Assembly (NCBI GenBank): GCA_021234155.1
Contig: JAJEKV010000024.1
Location: 11,134,913 to 11,198,912 of the forward strand
Length of the DNA: 64,000 bases
Source of the DNA: Isoetes taiwanensis
Taxonomy: Eukaryota > Streptophyta > Lycopodiopsida > Isoetales > Isoetaceae
Direction: 5' to 3'
Positions 19,048 through 31,700 of this stretch are shown here, in pieces (position 1 is the stretch's first letter; each line of letters starts with the position of its first letter). Position numbers and translations under genes: made by a program. The notes below the pieces were generated by a model. The model did no database searches. It was not told the origin of the DNA and was given only the letters and a program-made list of their open reading frames with translations.

Positions 19048-19559
19048 TTGGTATTCAGCACCTTGTTGACCTTTCTACTAGCTAAAGTGGTTAGAGTACA
19101 GACAATGGGTCTTCTGAAATCAGGCACAAAGATTTATTGGCTTATAAATGAATATTATATTCGGGTTGATTGTTTTGGCTTCCAGATTCATGACTCGAGA
19201 GATAGAGAGAGTTTAGAAACTGGTTGTCGATGAGACACTTGATTGAGAAGAACACACATGACCTATGGGGGCGGAAGGTGTGGGGCAAATCTGTTTAAAA
19301 AATGCTTTGCGAGACAGATCATTGCAAAAGTTGGAGCCTAGTAACCCAACTGGTATACTGAGCGGAACATCTGGTTTTGATGTTGATTCAGACATGTTTT
19401 AAAATTGGGAGACCTTATTTCATATAAGGTACTCTTCACACCCTTACCATATTGCACCAAAATGCCTCTGCATGTGTAGGACAGTTTGAGCTGATGCAAG
19501 CCGCAGCAACAAAGATAAATGCAATATAGATGCAAGGGCTCCACTTGTCATCCTCGGTG
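19048..19559. other. no gene recognised
   Basis: A stretch near 19,290-19,400 reads without stops on the plus strand (SLQKLEPSNPTGILSGTSG) but resembles no family I know. Confidence 0.3.
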
Positions 19560-19960
19560 TAGATTGATTGGAACCACTGACCTTGCATTGTCTACGGTCC
19601 CATATTTACAGTACATGTTGATGAGCACATTCTTTACAACTGGATATATGCCGCCACAAATGCTGAACACACCCTAAAATCCATGGTTGTTGCACCTCGA
19701 TGCAGGTGCACAAGTTGAAAATCCAGAGGGCAGACTGTAGATTATAGAATATGTTAAACACATTCAAAGGTTGACCATTCAAAGCCTCCAGATAAAATGC
19801 TTGTGAAGGACGTGACAATTGTGCAGAGATTGTCATATTCCAGAATATAGTTTGGAGGCAGTAACTAAGACATTTCCAAATTTCTAAAGAAGATAAAGGA
19901 AGTTGGACATAAAAAAGACAATGAAGCTGCATTTGCAGACAACATAATACATTGAATTAC
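19560..19960 (-). pseudogene. PPR-repeat fragment, degraded
   Basis: On the minus strand near 19,575-19,642 the translation reads VVKNVLINMYCKYGTVDNAR. This matches the helix pattern of a PLS-class pentatricopeptide repeat (xxNALINMYCKCGSVDNAR). The flanks are frameshifted and only one repeat is clear. It is unrelated in position to the PPR gene at 56-58 kb. Confidence 0.45.
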
Positions 19961-20042
19961 AAAATGTCAGTGTCACATGTACATACAAAACAAACACAAA
20001 GCCCGAGCTACATGTTAAAGTATGGAAAAACAGTTCTTCTAC

Positions 20043-21240
20043 ACACTATTTCGGATTGAACTCGACAATGCAACCAGTATAGTCCACAGTAAAGGTCTTC
20101 AACGGACTGAAGTCAAGGAGCATGTCACGAAACTGAATAGGGTCATTAATAAGAACAGAGAGTGTGTCTGGGTCTGTGTTGCCCAACAGTTCATCAAGCA
20201 TGTGTCCACCTATAGATATGGGAACTGATTGGGTGTCCGTTACAATCTTACCGCGCAATGCGAGGTGGGCTTTCACATCGCGACCACCACAATTCTTGCA
20301 AACGTCATCCAGGTCGCTATCCTCAGAACATGTACTGCAAACAGTTTTCACCTTGTTGCCTCCGCCACTCCTGAGGTGAAGCTTGCCTGTGATCTACAAA
20401 CATCGCAACGTGTAAGCACATGAGCTATATGTTTACCAACAAAGGGTACCTTACTAGCAATGAGACCATAGAAGTGAACAGCGACTAAACTCAAGGCATT
20501 ATAAGCAAATTGACCACACTAGGGAACGTTATAAGCAAATTGACCATACTAGGGAAAAGAGAACCTGTCCGTTGTTGGGCAGATGGTTGTGTTTCGGGAA
20601 AACAACGTCCCTAAGATATTGCGGAAAGTCGGGCTTGCATTTGAAAATAGATGGAAATGCACTTGTGGCTGGATCGGTAACCGGGCGGAATATCATTGTT
20701 GCGCTGCTTGTGACCAAATTCTTGCTGTTTTCTAATGTTGAACGCGCGATACTTTTGAAAAGGACAACGGGCCTAGCGCTAGAAAGGAACAACCTTTTCA
20801 ACTCCTCGTACATGTCCTCTTGCTCAGGCCAGAACAACAAACTCGCTGCGTCAAACGGCTCGACATCGTCAGCAATCCGCAGACAGCAATTACTTTTAGA
20901 CTCATCTACTCCGACAACAGTTGCAATCAAACTGCCATTCGATGTCGGTTCAGGTGGTGCTTGCAACAGTTGAGATACTGTCAGACCTGGAGTTGGGGAG
21001 AGTTTAAGAACTATTTGCTGTGTCGGAATGAAAGACAACTCCGTTGATGGCACTATACGAATTGCATTCTCACAATCCGCAAAGTCATACTTCCGATTGA
21101 TCGGGCGAACCTTAAAGTTCCTAATACTCAACCAATTGCCACGTTTGAGCAAACGAATGATTCGATCAGCTTCGTTTCCATGGGCAGAAACGGCAATAGT
21201 CTCACCACCACTTGGATCAACAACATCACCGTGCTGGCTG
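20043..21240 (-). CDS. POT1-like telomere end-binding protein, partial, two exons
   Basis: Exon one (about 21240-20567) reads SGGETIAVSAHGNEADRII, LLKRGNWLSIRNFKVRP, then ENAIRIVPSTELSFIPTQQ and CCLRIADDVEPFDAASLLFW. Exon two (20395-20046) follows a TGTTTGTAG acceptor and reads VCSTCSEDSDLDDVCKNCGG, then HLALRGKIVTDTQSVPISI and FRDMLLDFSPLKTF. The order is OB-fold strands with an LK-x-GNWLSI turn, an IRIVP strand, and a CxxC...CxxC zinc ribbon. It resembles POT1, which binds single-stranded telomeric DNA, more than RPA1. The first OB fold is missing. The frame is open across both exons, so it may be a 3' gene part. The match is by motif memory only. Confidence 0.45.
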
Positions 21241-21974
21241 GCGAAATCTTGTTTTCGAAGTGCAGGTTAATGTTCCTATATCGCACAAGCACAAGAACAT
21301 GTATCTCATTGTTCTTGTGCTCAGACAATGCATAATAACATTGCAACATCCGTGGTTGCTTGCCCTTTTGTGTGTCATTCTCACGGTGGACATCTTCTTC
21401 AAAGGAATGACTGCTCCTGCACAGGGATGAATCTGGAGGTACATCCGCTCATATATCAGGGAACTGTTGCACATGTTTCATGTGCAAGATTGCAAGTCCG
21501 TCCGCCACTCCTATTGAGCAAGAGACCAAACGAGTTTTCGCGTGGATTAGCTACTGAGATGCTTTAGTTGATTTAATTCTTCCAATTTAAAAGTTTATTA
21601 CCTTGCAATTGTATGGTCTCAGGTCTTGCAGAAGATGTAAATGGCATCCAGCCATAAAGCACCAGGATGCTTAGGTCTGTTTTGTCAAGGAACAGTTACA
21701 TCAGCACCGATTTTCATGCCTATTCTATTAGGGAGCAGTTAGAAGAGCAAGTCATTGGTCTCCAGTACGATTGGACTTAAGGGTAACATGTCTTCATGCA
21801 CTTTGCAGTCACATTGTTCTCTCACACTTGTCACCCAAAACGCTTGTTTTGAGCTTCTTAATACATCATGTCATTCTATATTAACCTTAACAGTCCTAAC
21901 TATGTGCTAATGTTATGACTTCTGGGGTATTTATAAATATAACACTTGCTTTTGGTGGTGTTAATGAGAGGACT
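21241..21974. other. no gene recognised
   Basis: Could include upstream introns of the POT1-like gene. No exon is convincing. Confidence 0.3.
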
Positions 21975-22196
21975 TCAAATGGACCGAGTCTCAAAGAAAT
22001 CCAACAAAAGTGGCCACCGATGCATTGGCGTTCATGTTTGAGGCGTCGCTCATACCGAAGGTTACAGCATGGGCATTTGAATCCCCTAAATGGGATGTGA
22101 ACTACTACAAAGGTTGGATTGGTCTCACTTGTTATTTTACGACAAACAAGGAAAGAGGAGGAGGTAGTGCGGCGTATGAGGAACATTAGCTATGGA
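21975..22196 (+). CDS. unidentified coding-like stretch
   Basis: The plus-strand frame starting GAGGACTTCAAATGG is open for about 73 codons to TAG. It has a protein-like composition, rich in Trp and Tyr (EDFKWTESQRNPTKV, SLIPKVTAWAFESPKWD, VNYYKGWIGLTCYF). There is no initiator; a TGA precedes it, and an AG dinucleotide at the start could be an acceptor. I do not recognise the family. It may be a lone exon or a fragment of a transposed gene. Confidence 0.3.
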
Positions 22197-22253
22197 GTAT
22201 TTGATGCACCTGTGTATACATATGCATTGTATAAAATGTATTATACTTCCCTT

Positions 22254-22392
22254 TGAAACTACAAACATAACATGTTCTTCTTGTTCTTCACCACTGGGAT
22301 CTTTAAGATTAATTTGCAAAATGTATGTGCATTAGTTTCCAGCTTCAGAGGCCACATAGAACCTTCTCTCGAAGCTGCAAAGCTTTTCATGT
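22254..22392 (-). repeat. low-copy repeat, copy 3 of 3, inverted
   Basis: The reverse complement of 18864-18995, from CATGAAAAGCTTTGCAGC to GTTATGTTTGTAGTTTC. Together with copy 2 it brackets about 3.26 kb containing the PPR fragment and the POT1-like gene. Confidence 0.85.
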
Positions 22393-23673
22393 AGCACCTA
22401 GGGCCATTATGAGCATTGTGGATCTTGTTGAATGTGTTATCAATTTGATATGCAACTTTTTCAAATGATTTTGGCCAACTTGCAAGCTTTAACTTACATT
22501 AAGAATGCTTCCATTCATGGAGAACCGATATGTCTGCTAAGCACTTGACCTATATACAATGAACTTGTTACACTTATTTAATGTGCAATGACTTTGGTCA
22601 CGTGCATAAATTGTAGCAAAAGTGTGAGCACCCAATAAGCAGGTGTCTCATTATTGCAATTTAACAAAAAAATTTGCTGAACCAATTTAACCATTCATAT
22701 TATTACACCGCCTTATCAGATGTAGTTCTTTGCTTGCCTAGAAAGGAAGAAATTGCAACCAAGCCCAGGCAGTTGTTGAAGTCCTCAATCTAGACTATTG
22801 GCAAACACCAATCAATAATCCACAAATTATGCAGAAACTAGACAAACTGACAATGCATGCATCTTTTTCAAGAGATTTGAGCTTTCCACAAGGCCTAAAG
22901 TCACCATTTAATTGCCAATTTAAAGTTTGAAGGAAGCAAAAGCTCCCAGCCCCTTAGCTTGCTCTTTGAAGTATGCTATTTGCAAAAACGTGCAGCATGC
23001 ATTCCTTCATGTCTGCAAATTGCTTCTCATTGCACTTAAAATATTGATCAAAGGCATGTCCCATAAGCAAACTAAAAATCTAGACAACATGCCCACAAGA
23101 AGGTCCCAGAATAAGACAAACAAAAGATTGAACTGCCACAGGAGTTGCCACTGCAGTCCTTGGACAATTTGCAAGGGCTTCAAGACCAGATCCAGCCGAA
23201 TATATCTCACATTATGCTCCCAGCCTGTTTCATCCAAACAGAGCATGTGTGATCTGCAGCTTCAAATATGTTATGCTCATAAAACAGTAGAGGTAAAATA
23301 GACTTTTATAAAATGCTCAACAGAGCTAAATCAACTCCATGCTTACCTTTTTTTAGAGCTATGACATCATAAGACAATTTTCCCAATAACAATGTTAGAA
23401 AATGCTTTAACATCTAAGATTTACAACTGGTTCTTGAGGCCCAAATTATTTCTGTGAGTCACAAGGTTGGCAGCATAAACATGGGCTTTAAAAGTGAGGT
23501 AGTCATGCAAATACTTTGCACACCTATAGTGGCACAATAAATACGCGGATGGGCTGTGTAGAAGTGCAGGAAATCAGTTGTCCATATCACAAGTCATAAA
23601 ATCTAATATGCCCAGCTCAAACTCTAAATAGTTGGAACAAAAAATGCTTGCCTTCCTTTTATATGCGCATGCA
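22393..23673. other. no gene recognised
   Basis: AT-rich DNA. Short open frames only. Confidence 0.3.
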
Positions 23674-24778
23674 AATCTCCTGCAATAATTAACCAGATAC
23701 GACTTCCTGAGTAAATGCCTGGAATGACTTGTAAAGATTCTCCAGAGCGTACCAATTGTGCAAACAATTCAGAGGAATTCATAGCAAAAGGTTTTGCAAT
23801 ACTTGCTGGGTCAAGTTAATCAATGGTTATAATTCCTCAAGATGGGGAGGATAGCAGAGATAGAGATGGTGCGTGTTGCCTCAAAGGTAAAAAGGGACAA
23901 GGTGACACATTGCCCATTGAATTGTTTAGAAACAGTAGCATAAAGCACTTGTAAGCCTTCATGAAATCTTGGTCTGACCATTCAAAATTGCCTGCAATGT
24001 TTTGTAACACAAACATAATGTCATATTGTATGCCATAGAGATACTAAATGCATAAGAGAAATCTAAAGAGCCAAGGAAAGAAAGCCAAACTGTTTTAATC
24101 TTTTACATGTACAATCTGGATCTTAGGGCATCCCACAGACAATCCAGTACTTCTTTAACAGATCATAATTGGCCAATTCAAATAGTCTAGTATGCCATAT
24201 TATTATCTGACAAAGCATTATAAACAAAAAGAGAAGAAAAATTATGGCAAGTCTATTATAGCCAGTCTATGTTTCAGTCACTAATAAATTGGTGAGTTCT
24301 ACAAAAGGCATGACACATTGTTAAGCCTCCAGCCAGCACATGAGTCATCACATGAGTCATCAAAATTTTGAAAGAGAAAGTTACAAAGTTAGAAGCCTGC
24401 ATAGAGGTGTGATGTAAGAAACATACTCGTATAGGAAGAAAATGAATAAATTAGTGAGAACATTTAGAAAGATTCTGGAATCTGGCCAACAGAAATTGCT
24501 GTTTCATTGCAGGAGTCCACTGATCATCCTGGATCAGAGATGCAGCATAAACACAAAGAGCTTCTCCAACTTAATCAGAAAATAAGGAAACATGGATGTA
24601 TAATCAACAACTCAGACACGCAAGATGGTTATTGCTAACATTATACCCTAAGACATGTTTGATGTGATCTTTTACCATTCAACTGAACCAACTGCTTTAC
24701 AGGAGTCTGGAGTTCCAAGGCCATCAATACGCCCTTTGCATACCAGCTCATAGGCCCCTGTCAACGTTGGTGCCATCA
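23674..24778 (-). pseudogene. four coding-like islands, possible decayed exons of one unknown gene
   Basis: On the minus strand, from high to low coordinate: 24671-24778 (APTLTGAYELVCKGRIDG), 24476-24562 (ALCVYAASLIQDDQWTP), 23930-24000 (FEWSDQDFMKAYKCFMLL) and 23674-23818 (SSELFAQLVRSGESLQVIPG and GSRIWLIIAGDL). They look like helical-repeat protein and some borders carry AG or GT, but I cannot name the family. They may belong to one gene or be chance. The sequence between them is AT-rich. Confidence 0.3.
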
Positions 24779-26358
24779 CTAACTGTTAACAATTACATCC
24801 CAGAATAAACCCTACAGCAAGTTGTAAAACGTAATTCGAGAGAGGGAGGGAGACAGAGATAGACGTATTTACAATTACACTAATCCAATCAAGCAAAATG
24901 GCTGGTTTTTTTTTCCACCACCACTACCGTTAAAACAACTGCATTTACAAGAGACGTATTGTCCACAACGAGATGCGTACAGACATGACTCCAATCTTCA
25001 AAAGCATATGCTCCTGAAATTGCCAAAGAAACAAGTTCACAACCTTGTAGTAAGAGAAGAGAAACGAAGTGCTATATAGAAAATTTTTTGCTTTTAGTTT
25101 ACCAAGTTTATAAGTGTTGGAGCAGAGTCATAAGATATGCTATCTACTACATTTGATATTTCTAACAGCTGTCATTCCATGAGATAAAAAACCAATATAT
25201 GAAAAGCAGAGACCTGGATATGGCCTGCATTTAATCCAAGTACCATTGCAAGCCTGAAGCTACTGGTTTAGAGTCACATTACAAGCCTAGACTATTTCTT
25301 CAAACTCGGATGATGAAGCCGAGTTTGAAGAACTCAAGAAGATTCTTTCTTCTTAAGTTTGTGGAAATGGAAAATTTGTAATGTGCCTGCGGGCTTTGGT
25401 TAATGAAAATTATATTGTCTAAACTTGTCTATTGTCAATGATTTTTGCTCATCATTCTATTCTTGTTCTCATCATTCTATTGTCAATGAATTTTGTTAAA
25501 CTTGTTCAATGAATTACCTGTTCTGTCCAATTTAAACTCTCTCTTAAATTGAAACTGTTCTTTAAATGCTCAGGGCAGTGGTCGAGGCCCCGGAACCATG
25601 TCCTCCTACACCTCCTCCTCCACCTCCACCATGGCCTGGAAGTTGAATGATCAGGGAAGTTGAATGATCAGGGATGCTCAGTTCAATGCTTAGTTCAATG
25701 CTGTGGCCAGTTGTCTGAGGTCTGATGTCGAGGTATTACTATGAATTAGATATTAATTTGAATATTCATATTAATATGTAGGTTTAAATTTATGTGCAAA
25801 TGCTAACCTTCTATGTAATGTGCAGCAGAGAACAGTGATGTAGCAGAGCACAGTGATGGTTTTCTTATGTAGCAGGCCAGATTTGCAAGGAAAACCATAA
25901 GCTCCAAATGTGGATTTATTTGTAAAAAATTGTTTTCAGTGGTTTTCCACTCTTATTTATGGTGTGCATTTGCATATGTACATATTTTACATTAATGTAA
26001 ATGATGTACTTTTTAATGGAGATTCGTGAGGGCCTCGTCCTCATTTCTTCTTTTCACTTAATTTTTTGCCATGATTTTATTGACTATCATTTTTACAAGA
26101 CAAAAAAAATGGTGCATTTCAGCCGCAAAATCGGTTGCCATAAAAACACAAGTAGCAAATTCCTGCTAAAAACAGAGGTGAAAAATGAGAGTTCAGAAAA
26201 AATGAACACTGGAATAATTCCAAATTACCGAAATCGTGGTTATCTTTTGCCATCACCAGACTCAATAGCCCTTTAAATGATTTAGGAATTGCCTCATCCT
26301 CTAATATAGCCATCATTTGGTCTGCTTAAAGCTCTTGAGGTTACCTTTTGAGGTTCTT
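24779..26358. other. no gene recognised
   Basis: AT-rich with a short CCTCCTCCTCCACC stretch near 25,600. No defensible feature. Confidence 0.3.
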
Positions 26359-26424
26359 AGGCGCTAGAGAGAGAAGGTTGAGGCGCTAGAGAGAGAAGGT
26401 TGAGGCGCTAGAGAGAGAAGGTTC
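26359..26424 (+). repeat. three 22-bp direct repeats at the LINE-1 5' end
   Basis: AGGCGCTAGAGAGAGAAGGTT-G at 26359, 26381 and 26403. Short tandem monomers at the 5' end are a known feature of some LINEs and may carry promoter activity; that role is inferred. Confidence 0.9.
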
Positions 26425-26816
26425 AGTACCCTAGTGCTCAGAACATCATATCTCCTGCATCCGGTGTCGGATCGGCACGATTTCAGTGTCTTTTGAAAGC
26501 TTATTCAGAGTGCTTTCCATTAGTCCCAATCTTGAAGGCATTTGGCACCAGAAATAAGGAGTATCAGCAGGTTTTCAGGTCAGATTGGGTTGTCAGGGTT
26601 TGGCAGTGTATGGCAGGGTTTGAATACTCATATCTCTATTATACGGACTCCGTTTGACGCAATCTTGGGGTCGTTGGGAAGCTCATCCAGAGTACACTGA
26701 CCTCAGAGGTGCGCCTGAGGCCCCTTCAACCTCAGTTGAACAGCCCCTGGGCGCATACCTAAGGTCACTGCATTTGCATACCCCCCGCAGCGACCCCCCT
26801 CCCCTCTTGCTCTCAA

Positions 26817-28739
26817 ATGGCCACACCAGTGATCACGGAACCGCCCGAGCCATACCCCGTAGACATGCCTATAGATGACTCCGACGCCCAGCTCCCCACC
26901 ACCACCCCCCGGGCCGACATGATTGCTAAGCTAGTTTTAAGTGAAGGCATTGACAACATTCCGGTTCGTCGGACAGACCATATAGGCAAGATAGACAGGC
27001 GCTCATTGAAGGATGCGGCAAGAGCAAAGGCACACTCGGCAAGCATGGCCCGGCAAGCACATGATAGGCACAGCCACATGGCTGCCAACCGGATCAGCCC
27101 CCCATCACAGGCTACACCGGATCGCCAGCTCGAGGAATTCTGGGAACGCATCCAAGTGGCACTGACAAACAACTCTACTAGGATTGATACCCGGCTTGAT
27201 TCCTTAGCCGAAGAAATGCAAGCTTTGGCACCCAAAGTGCTCAAAAAGCAGCTTGCTATAGAGAAGCAGCGCGTGTCCAGCTTGGAAACTCGCGTCCAGC
27301 AGCTAGAGGATGGTCGCCAGTTAGCGCACTTTGAAAGGCAACAGGGCCTAGCACGTTTCACTGCAATGCAGGCCACCCTGGATACCCTGTCCGCTACCTT
27401 AGACACCATGGCCCAAAGCAGAGAATATTTTGCACAGGAGATTCGCACGTATTAGCAACGTCACATAGAGGCGGCAGAACAGGCAGCAGAGCTATCAGCC
27501 ACAGCCCAGAGGACCCTCCAAGCAGCCCATCAGGAGCACCAGGAGCTCCTAATCACTCTTCAGCACAGACTTGACAGCACACACGTACAGTACTTGGACC
27601 ACAAAGCGGAGATGGCCTCCCAGCTCCAGAAACTGCGGCAAAGCACAGCTTCGCTCGAGCATGAAGTACATCAGCTACGCACCGCTGCTACTAGCCAGGG
27701 CACAGCTCCGCAAAAGCATGACATGCATCAGCTACGCGCCGCTGCTACTAGCCAGGGCAAAGCCCCAGATGCAGACGCCCATGAACGGATACAGCATTGC
27801 ACGCATGAAATAGCACAACTTAGGTCCGACCTGCAACAGTTCAAGGCCAGCCAGCATGCTAGTGCACAAACAACCACGTCAAATGGGCAGGCAATTCCTG
27901 CTCAGCAAACGAATGACCTTCGCCCCCAGCATGCACCTGCAGCTTCAGGGCCAGACACTGGACTCGTGCCATTCAATGAGATCCATGAGCTTCATGAGCA
28001 ACACCGTAGGAGGCGCAATGTGGTCATTCGAGGCCTCCCCGAGTTACAGGGGGAACGCATTTTGGATAGGATACAAAGGGAAGTCCTCGCTCATATGAGC
28101 TTTCCCAACCCAGTGCATATTATTCGGCCAAGCCGCCACGGCATGCAACAGCTTAATCACCCACAAATTGTGAAGTTCACAGTTGACACTGAGCTACTCA
28201 AGGATGCAATACTGCGTCAGGGCCCCAAACTTAGAGGGACCTCGATTTATGTAGATCAAGATCTCACCCCTCATCAGCAAGAGGTCCGTCGGACAGAGTT
28301 GGCCAAAGTACGAGCCGTGAACCGAAATGGAGGAGCGGCCGTGCTGGCCCAAGGCAAAATGCGGGTGTTCAGGCCACCCAATGCTCAAGCTACAGAGATG
28401 CTGCACCAATCTAATAGGACCCCTCGGGGTGCTGCTACTCGCGCTGCTACTCGCTCTGCTACTCGCTCCACTGCTCACGCTTCCTGCACACCCGCGATGC
28501 CCCCGAGACAAGATCACTCCGGCCCTGCTGACCCCATTGTGCGACCCCCTGTCAATACAACACCCGCCGCTTCTCCGGTCAGCCCAGCTACCGCCGCTGC
28601 TACAGCTCCGTCTACTGCCTCACCAGCTGCTCCCCCGGCCGCTGCTACCTCTGCTTCTGCTTCTGCCACCCCATCACATGATGCACAAGCTGCTGCTAGC
28701 TCTGCTGCTCCTGGTTCAACCGTCCCAGCTGACAAATAG
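26817..28739 (+). pseudogene. LINE-1 ORF1 (RNA-binding protein), one amber codon
   Basis: 640 codons in one frame, interrupted by TAG at 27453-27455 (CAG to TAG would explain it). Residues about 120-340 form long heptad-rich coiled coils (EEFWERIQVAL, LETRVQQLEDGRQL, QLQKLRQSTASLEHEVHQL). Residues about 400-520 resemble an L1-type RRM/CTD region: RRRNVVIRGLPELQGERILD and DLTPHQQEVRRTELAKVR. The last 120 residues are Ala/Pro/Thr-rich low complexity with AAATSAS runs. ORF1 proteins of this kind coat the LINE RNA. The ATG at 26817 begins MATPVITEPPEPYP. Confidence 0.85.
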
Positions 28740-28742
28740 GAA

Positions 28743-31700
28743 ATGTCCTTACGGCTGGTTTCTTGGAACTGCAGGGGGTTCCCATGGCAGAAAGGGGATG
28801 GTTTAAACTCCATTGCGACAGACATGGATCTGATATTCCTTATGGAAACCTGGGAGCATGCGGGCCACCGGATACCAGATCTGCCAGGCTATCAGCACCA
28901 CTCGTTGTTCAATGAGTGCACTGGCAAACGCAGACATGGGGGAGTGGCATGTTACTATCGCACATCTCTGGCATCTTCACTGACTTTGCAAAAGACAGAC
29001 CGACACAATCGATACCTTTGGATCCGAGTGCAAAATTGTGTGGGTGACAGTCTTTTTCTAGCAGCATGCTACTTTCCACATGCCGAGTCTAACTTCTATC
29101 GACATAACTCTGATGTCGATAGGCTCGATCCATATATTGACCTGCATGAGGACATCCAGCACTATAAGCAATTGGGTAAGGTCATTCTCCTCGGAGATTT
29201 CAATGCGCGCACAGGGGAAGAGCAGCTCACAGTCTTTGACCCACTACCAGATGATGTTTTGCAGCTTCGTCGCACAGAGACTGCCTGGCCACGAACATCA
29301 GCTGACAGGGCCCACCAGGTTACACGCCATGGCCGACAGTTGCTTCAGATGTGCAACATCTTTGACCTGGTCATATGCAATGGCTTGTCTTCATGGCCCA
29401 TGTCTGCTGGCTACACCTGCCGACAAGAAAACCAAGGTGGTGGATGCAGTGTTGTGGATTATATGCTAGTGGCTGAACAGGACCTACACCTCCTAACGCA
29501 CTTCAATGTAGGCACAGCCAATGGGGATGAAGAGACAGACTCAGACCATCGGCCACTCTTTACTCAGCTTACTTGGCAGTTGTCACGGACTTGGGACAGC
29601 ACAACCCCCAGCCTGCCCCAGCTGCGGCTGGACTATGAATGTGCCACCAATTATGCCCAGATGTTGGAGCCCTCTTTGCCAGGGATCTTGCACCTCCCCT
29701 CATTGCAACAACAGGCCGAAAGCTTGAACGCCTTGCTCATGAACGCTGCCACAGCATGTTTTGGCAGATCTCGCCCTGGCAGGGCCCCCAGAAGATCAAC
29801 CTTTCCTCGTAATAAGTGGTTTGACGCAGAATGCAAGAACCTTAAACATCATATTCGACAGATCCAGGACCCCGCTGTGCGACCCCTCGCGATCAGGCAG
29901 TACCGTCTCTTTGTGAAAAGGAAAAAAGCCAGGTACATAGCACATCATCAGAGAGCAATATTTGATCTGTTGGAAAAGCATCCGAGAAAATTCTGGAGAA
30001 AGGTGTTGAGCAAGCCTCCGCAACCAATAGGTAACATCAGTCCAGACCAATGGGTGCAATACTTGTCTCGGCTCTATGATCCCCCTGGAGCCAGCTCAGC
30101 GGTGCCTCCACAAGATGGCACACTCTTGACACTCACAGAGAATGATGTCACTCAGGGCCTGCAGCGCCTTGCAAATGGGAAAGCAGCGGATTTAGATGGC
30201 ATGCATGCAGAGTTACTCAAATGGGCGGGACCATCAATTACGCCTGTGCTGACCATGATGCTCAACAAGGCCTTGCAAGAGGGGCTTTCCCAGCAGTGGA
30301 CCACCAGCAGGGTGGTTCCCATTCACAAAGCCGGTGATCCGCACACCCCCACCAACTACAGGACCATAATGGTCAGCTCACTCTTCGCAAAACTCCTGGC
30401 AGGCATATTGGAGCGGCGATTGACAGATTGGGCAGAAGGGGCAGAGGTAAGGGCACTCACTCAGGCAGGATTCAGGCCTCGGCACTCTACCATTGATCAC
30501 ATTTTCACGCTCAGGACCTTGATCGAGGATAGTAGAGACCGACGCAAAAACCTTTACTGCTGCTTTGTTGACTTTGCAAAGGCATTTGATACGGTGCCCC
30601 GGGAAAAGCTCTGGGAGAGACTCAGACACTTAGGCACTCCAGCAGAATTGCAGAATGCAGTTTATAGGCTTTATGAGACCTGCTCAGGCCGCCTGTCATC
30701 AGGGGGGCAGCCGGTTCGCAGTAGCATTGGGGTTCGTCATGGTTGTCCACTCTCCCCAACGCTCTTTGATCTCTACATTGACCAACTAGAAGGATGGATC
30801 TCAGGCCATGGAGGGGATGGAGCACACCTTATCCACCAGATCATTAGGCAGCTCATATACGCGGAAGATGTAGATCTGCTAGCCTACACACCAGAAGACA
30901 TGCAGCAGCACCTCCATGCTTTGGAAAGCTTTTGTCAGGCCACGGGAATGCGAGTTAATCTGGCTAAGACCAAGGTCCTGCTGGTCTCTTCCTCACGTCA
31001 ACCAAGGACTCCCTCCTTCACTTACCAAGGCCAGAATGTGGAGGTAACACACAGCTATAAGTACCTTGGCATAGAATTTCCCACCACCACATATTGGGAT
31101 ACTTCCATCTGCCTGCTGGTGACAGCAGGCTGGAAAGCATTGTATGCCATGTAAAACAACAGCTACAAGGCAGAACTGTGTGATTGGTACCATCTCTCCC
31201 ACTTGTTCAAAGTCCTAGTCGAACCTGTTCTACTTTATGGGGTTGAAGTATGGGGTCCAGTCATATCCCAGACCACTTGGAACGAACTGGAGCAAGTGCA
31301 GAAAGCTTTCTTGTCACGAGCTCTCGGGGTCAAGACCACAGTCCCGTATCAGATTCTTCTCCAAGAAACAGGGTACCTGCCTCTCCAGAGGTCTGCCCTA
31401 GATCGGCACATCATCTACTTTCAGAAAGTTGCGGCTATGGACAGTGAACGCCTCCCACGATTAGCCTACACAGTAGCCATGGGCCCACAACGCCTTCGGG
31501 CCTGCTGGAAGGAGAAGCGGGCACAGTGGTTTTCCAAATGGGGGGTCCAACTACACAGATGTATCCAGGTAGACTCAGAAGCGGATCACAATCAGCTTAA
31601 GCAGTATCTGGACACCTGCTTCCTCGATAAGCTGTGGGATACCGAGGCCCTTGCGCAGGTCAAACTCGCACATTACAAAGCACAGGTCAATCCTACATTG

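Noticed and set aside
26119-26316. Minus-strand ORF as Copia gag at the LINE-1 5' flank
   Set aside because: DEAIPKSFKGLLSLVMAKD is vaguely UBN2-like, but there is no zinc knuckle or adjacent Copia sequence.
24779-26358. RNA genes (tRNA, rRNA, snRNA) in the AT-rich gap
   Set aside because: I scanned for tRNA arms and for conserved T-loop sequence (GGTTCRANNC) here and elsewhere and found nothing I could defend; a covariance search would be needed.
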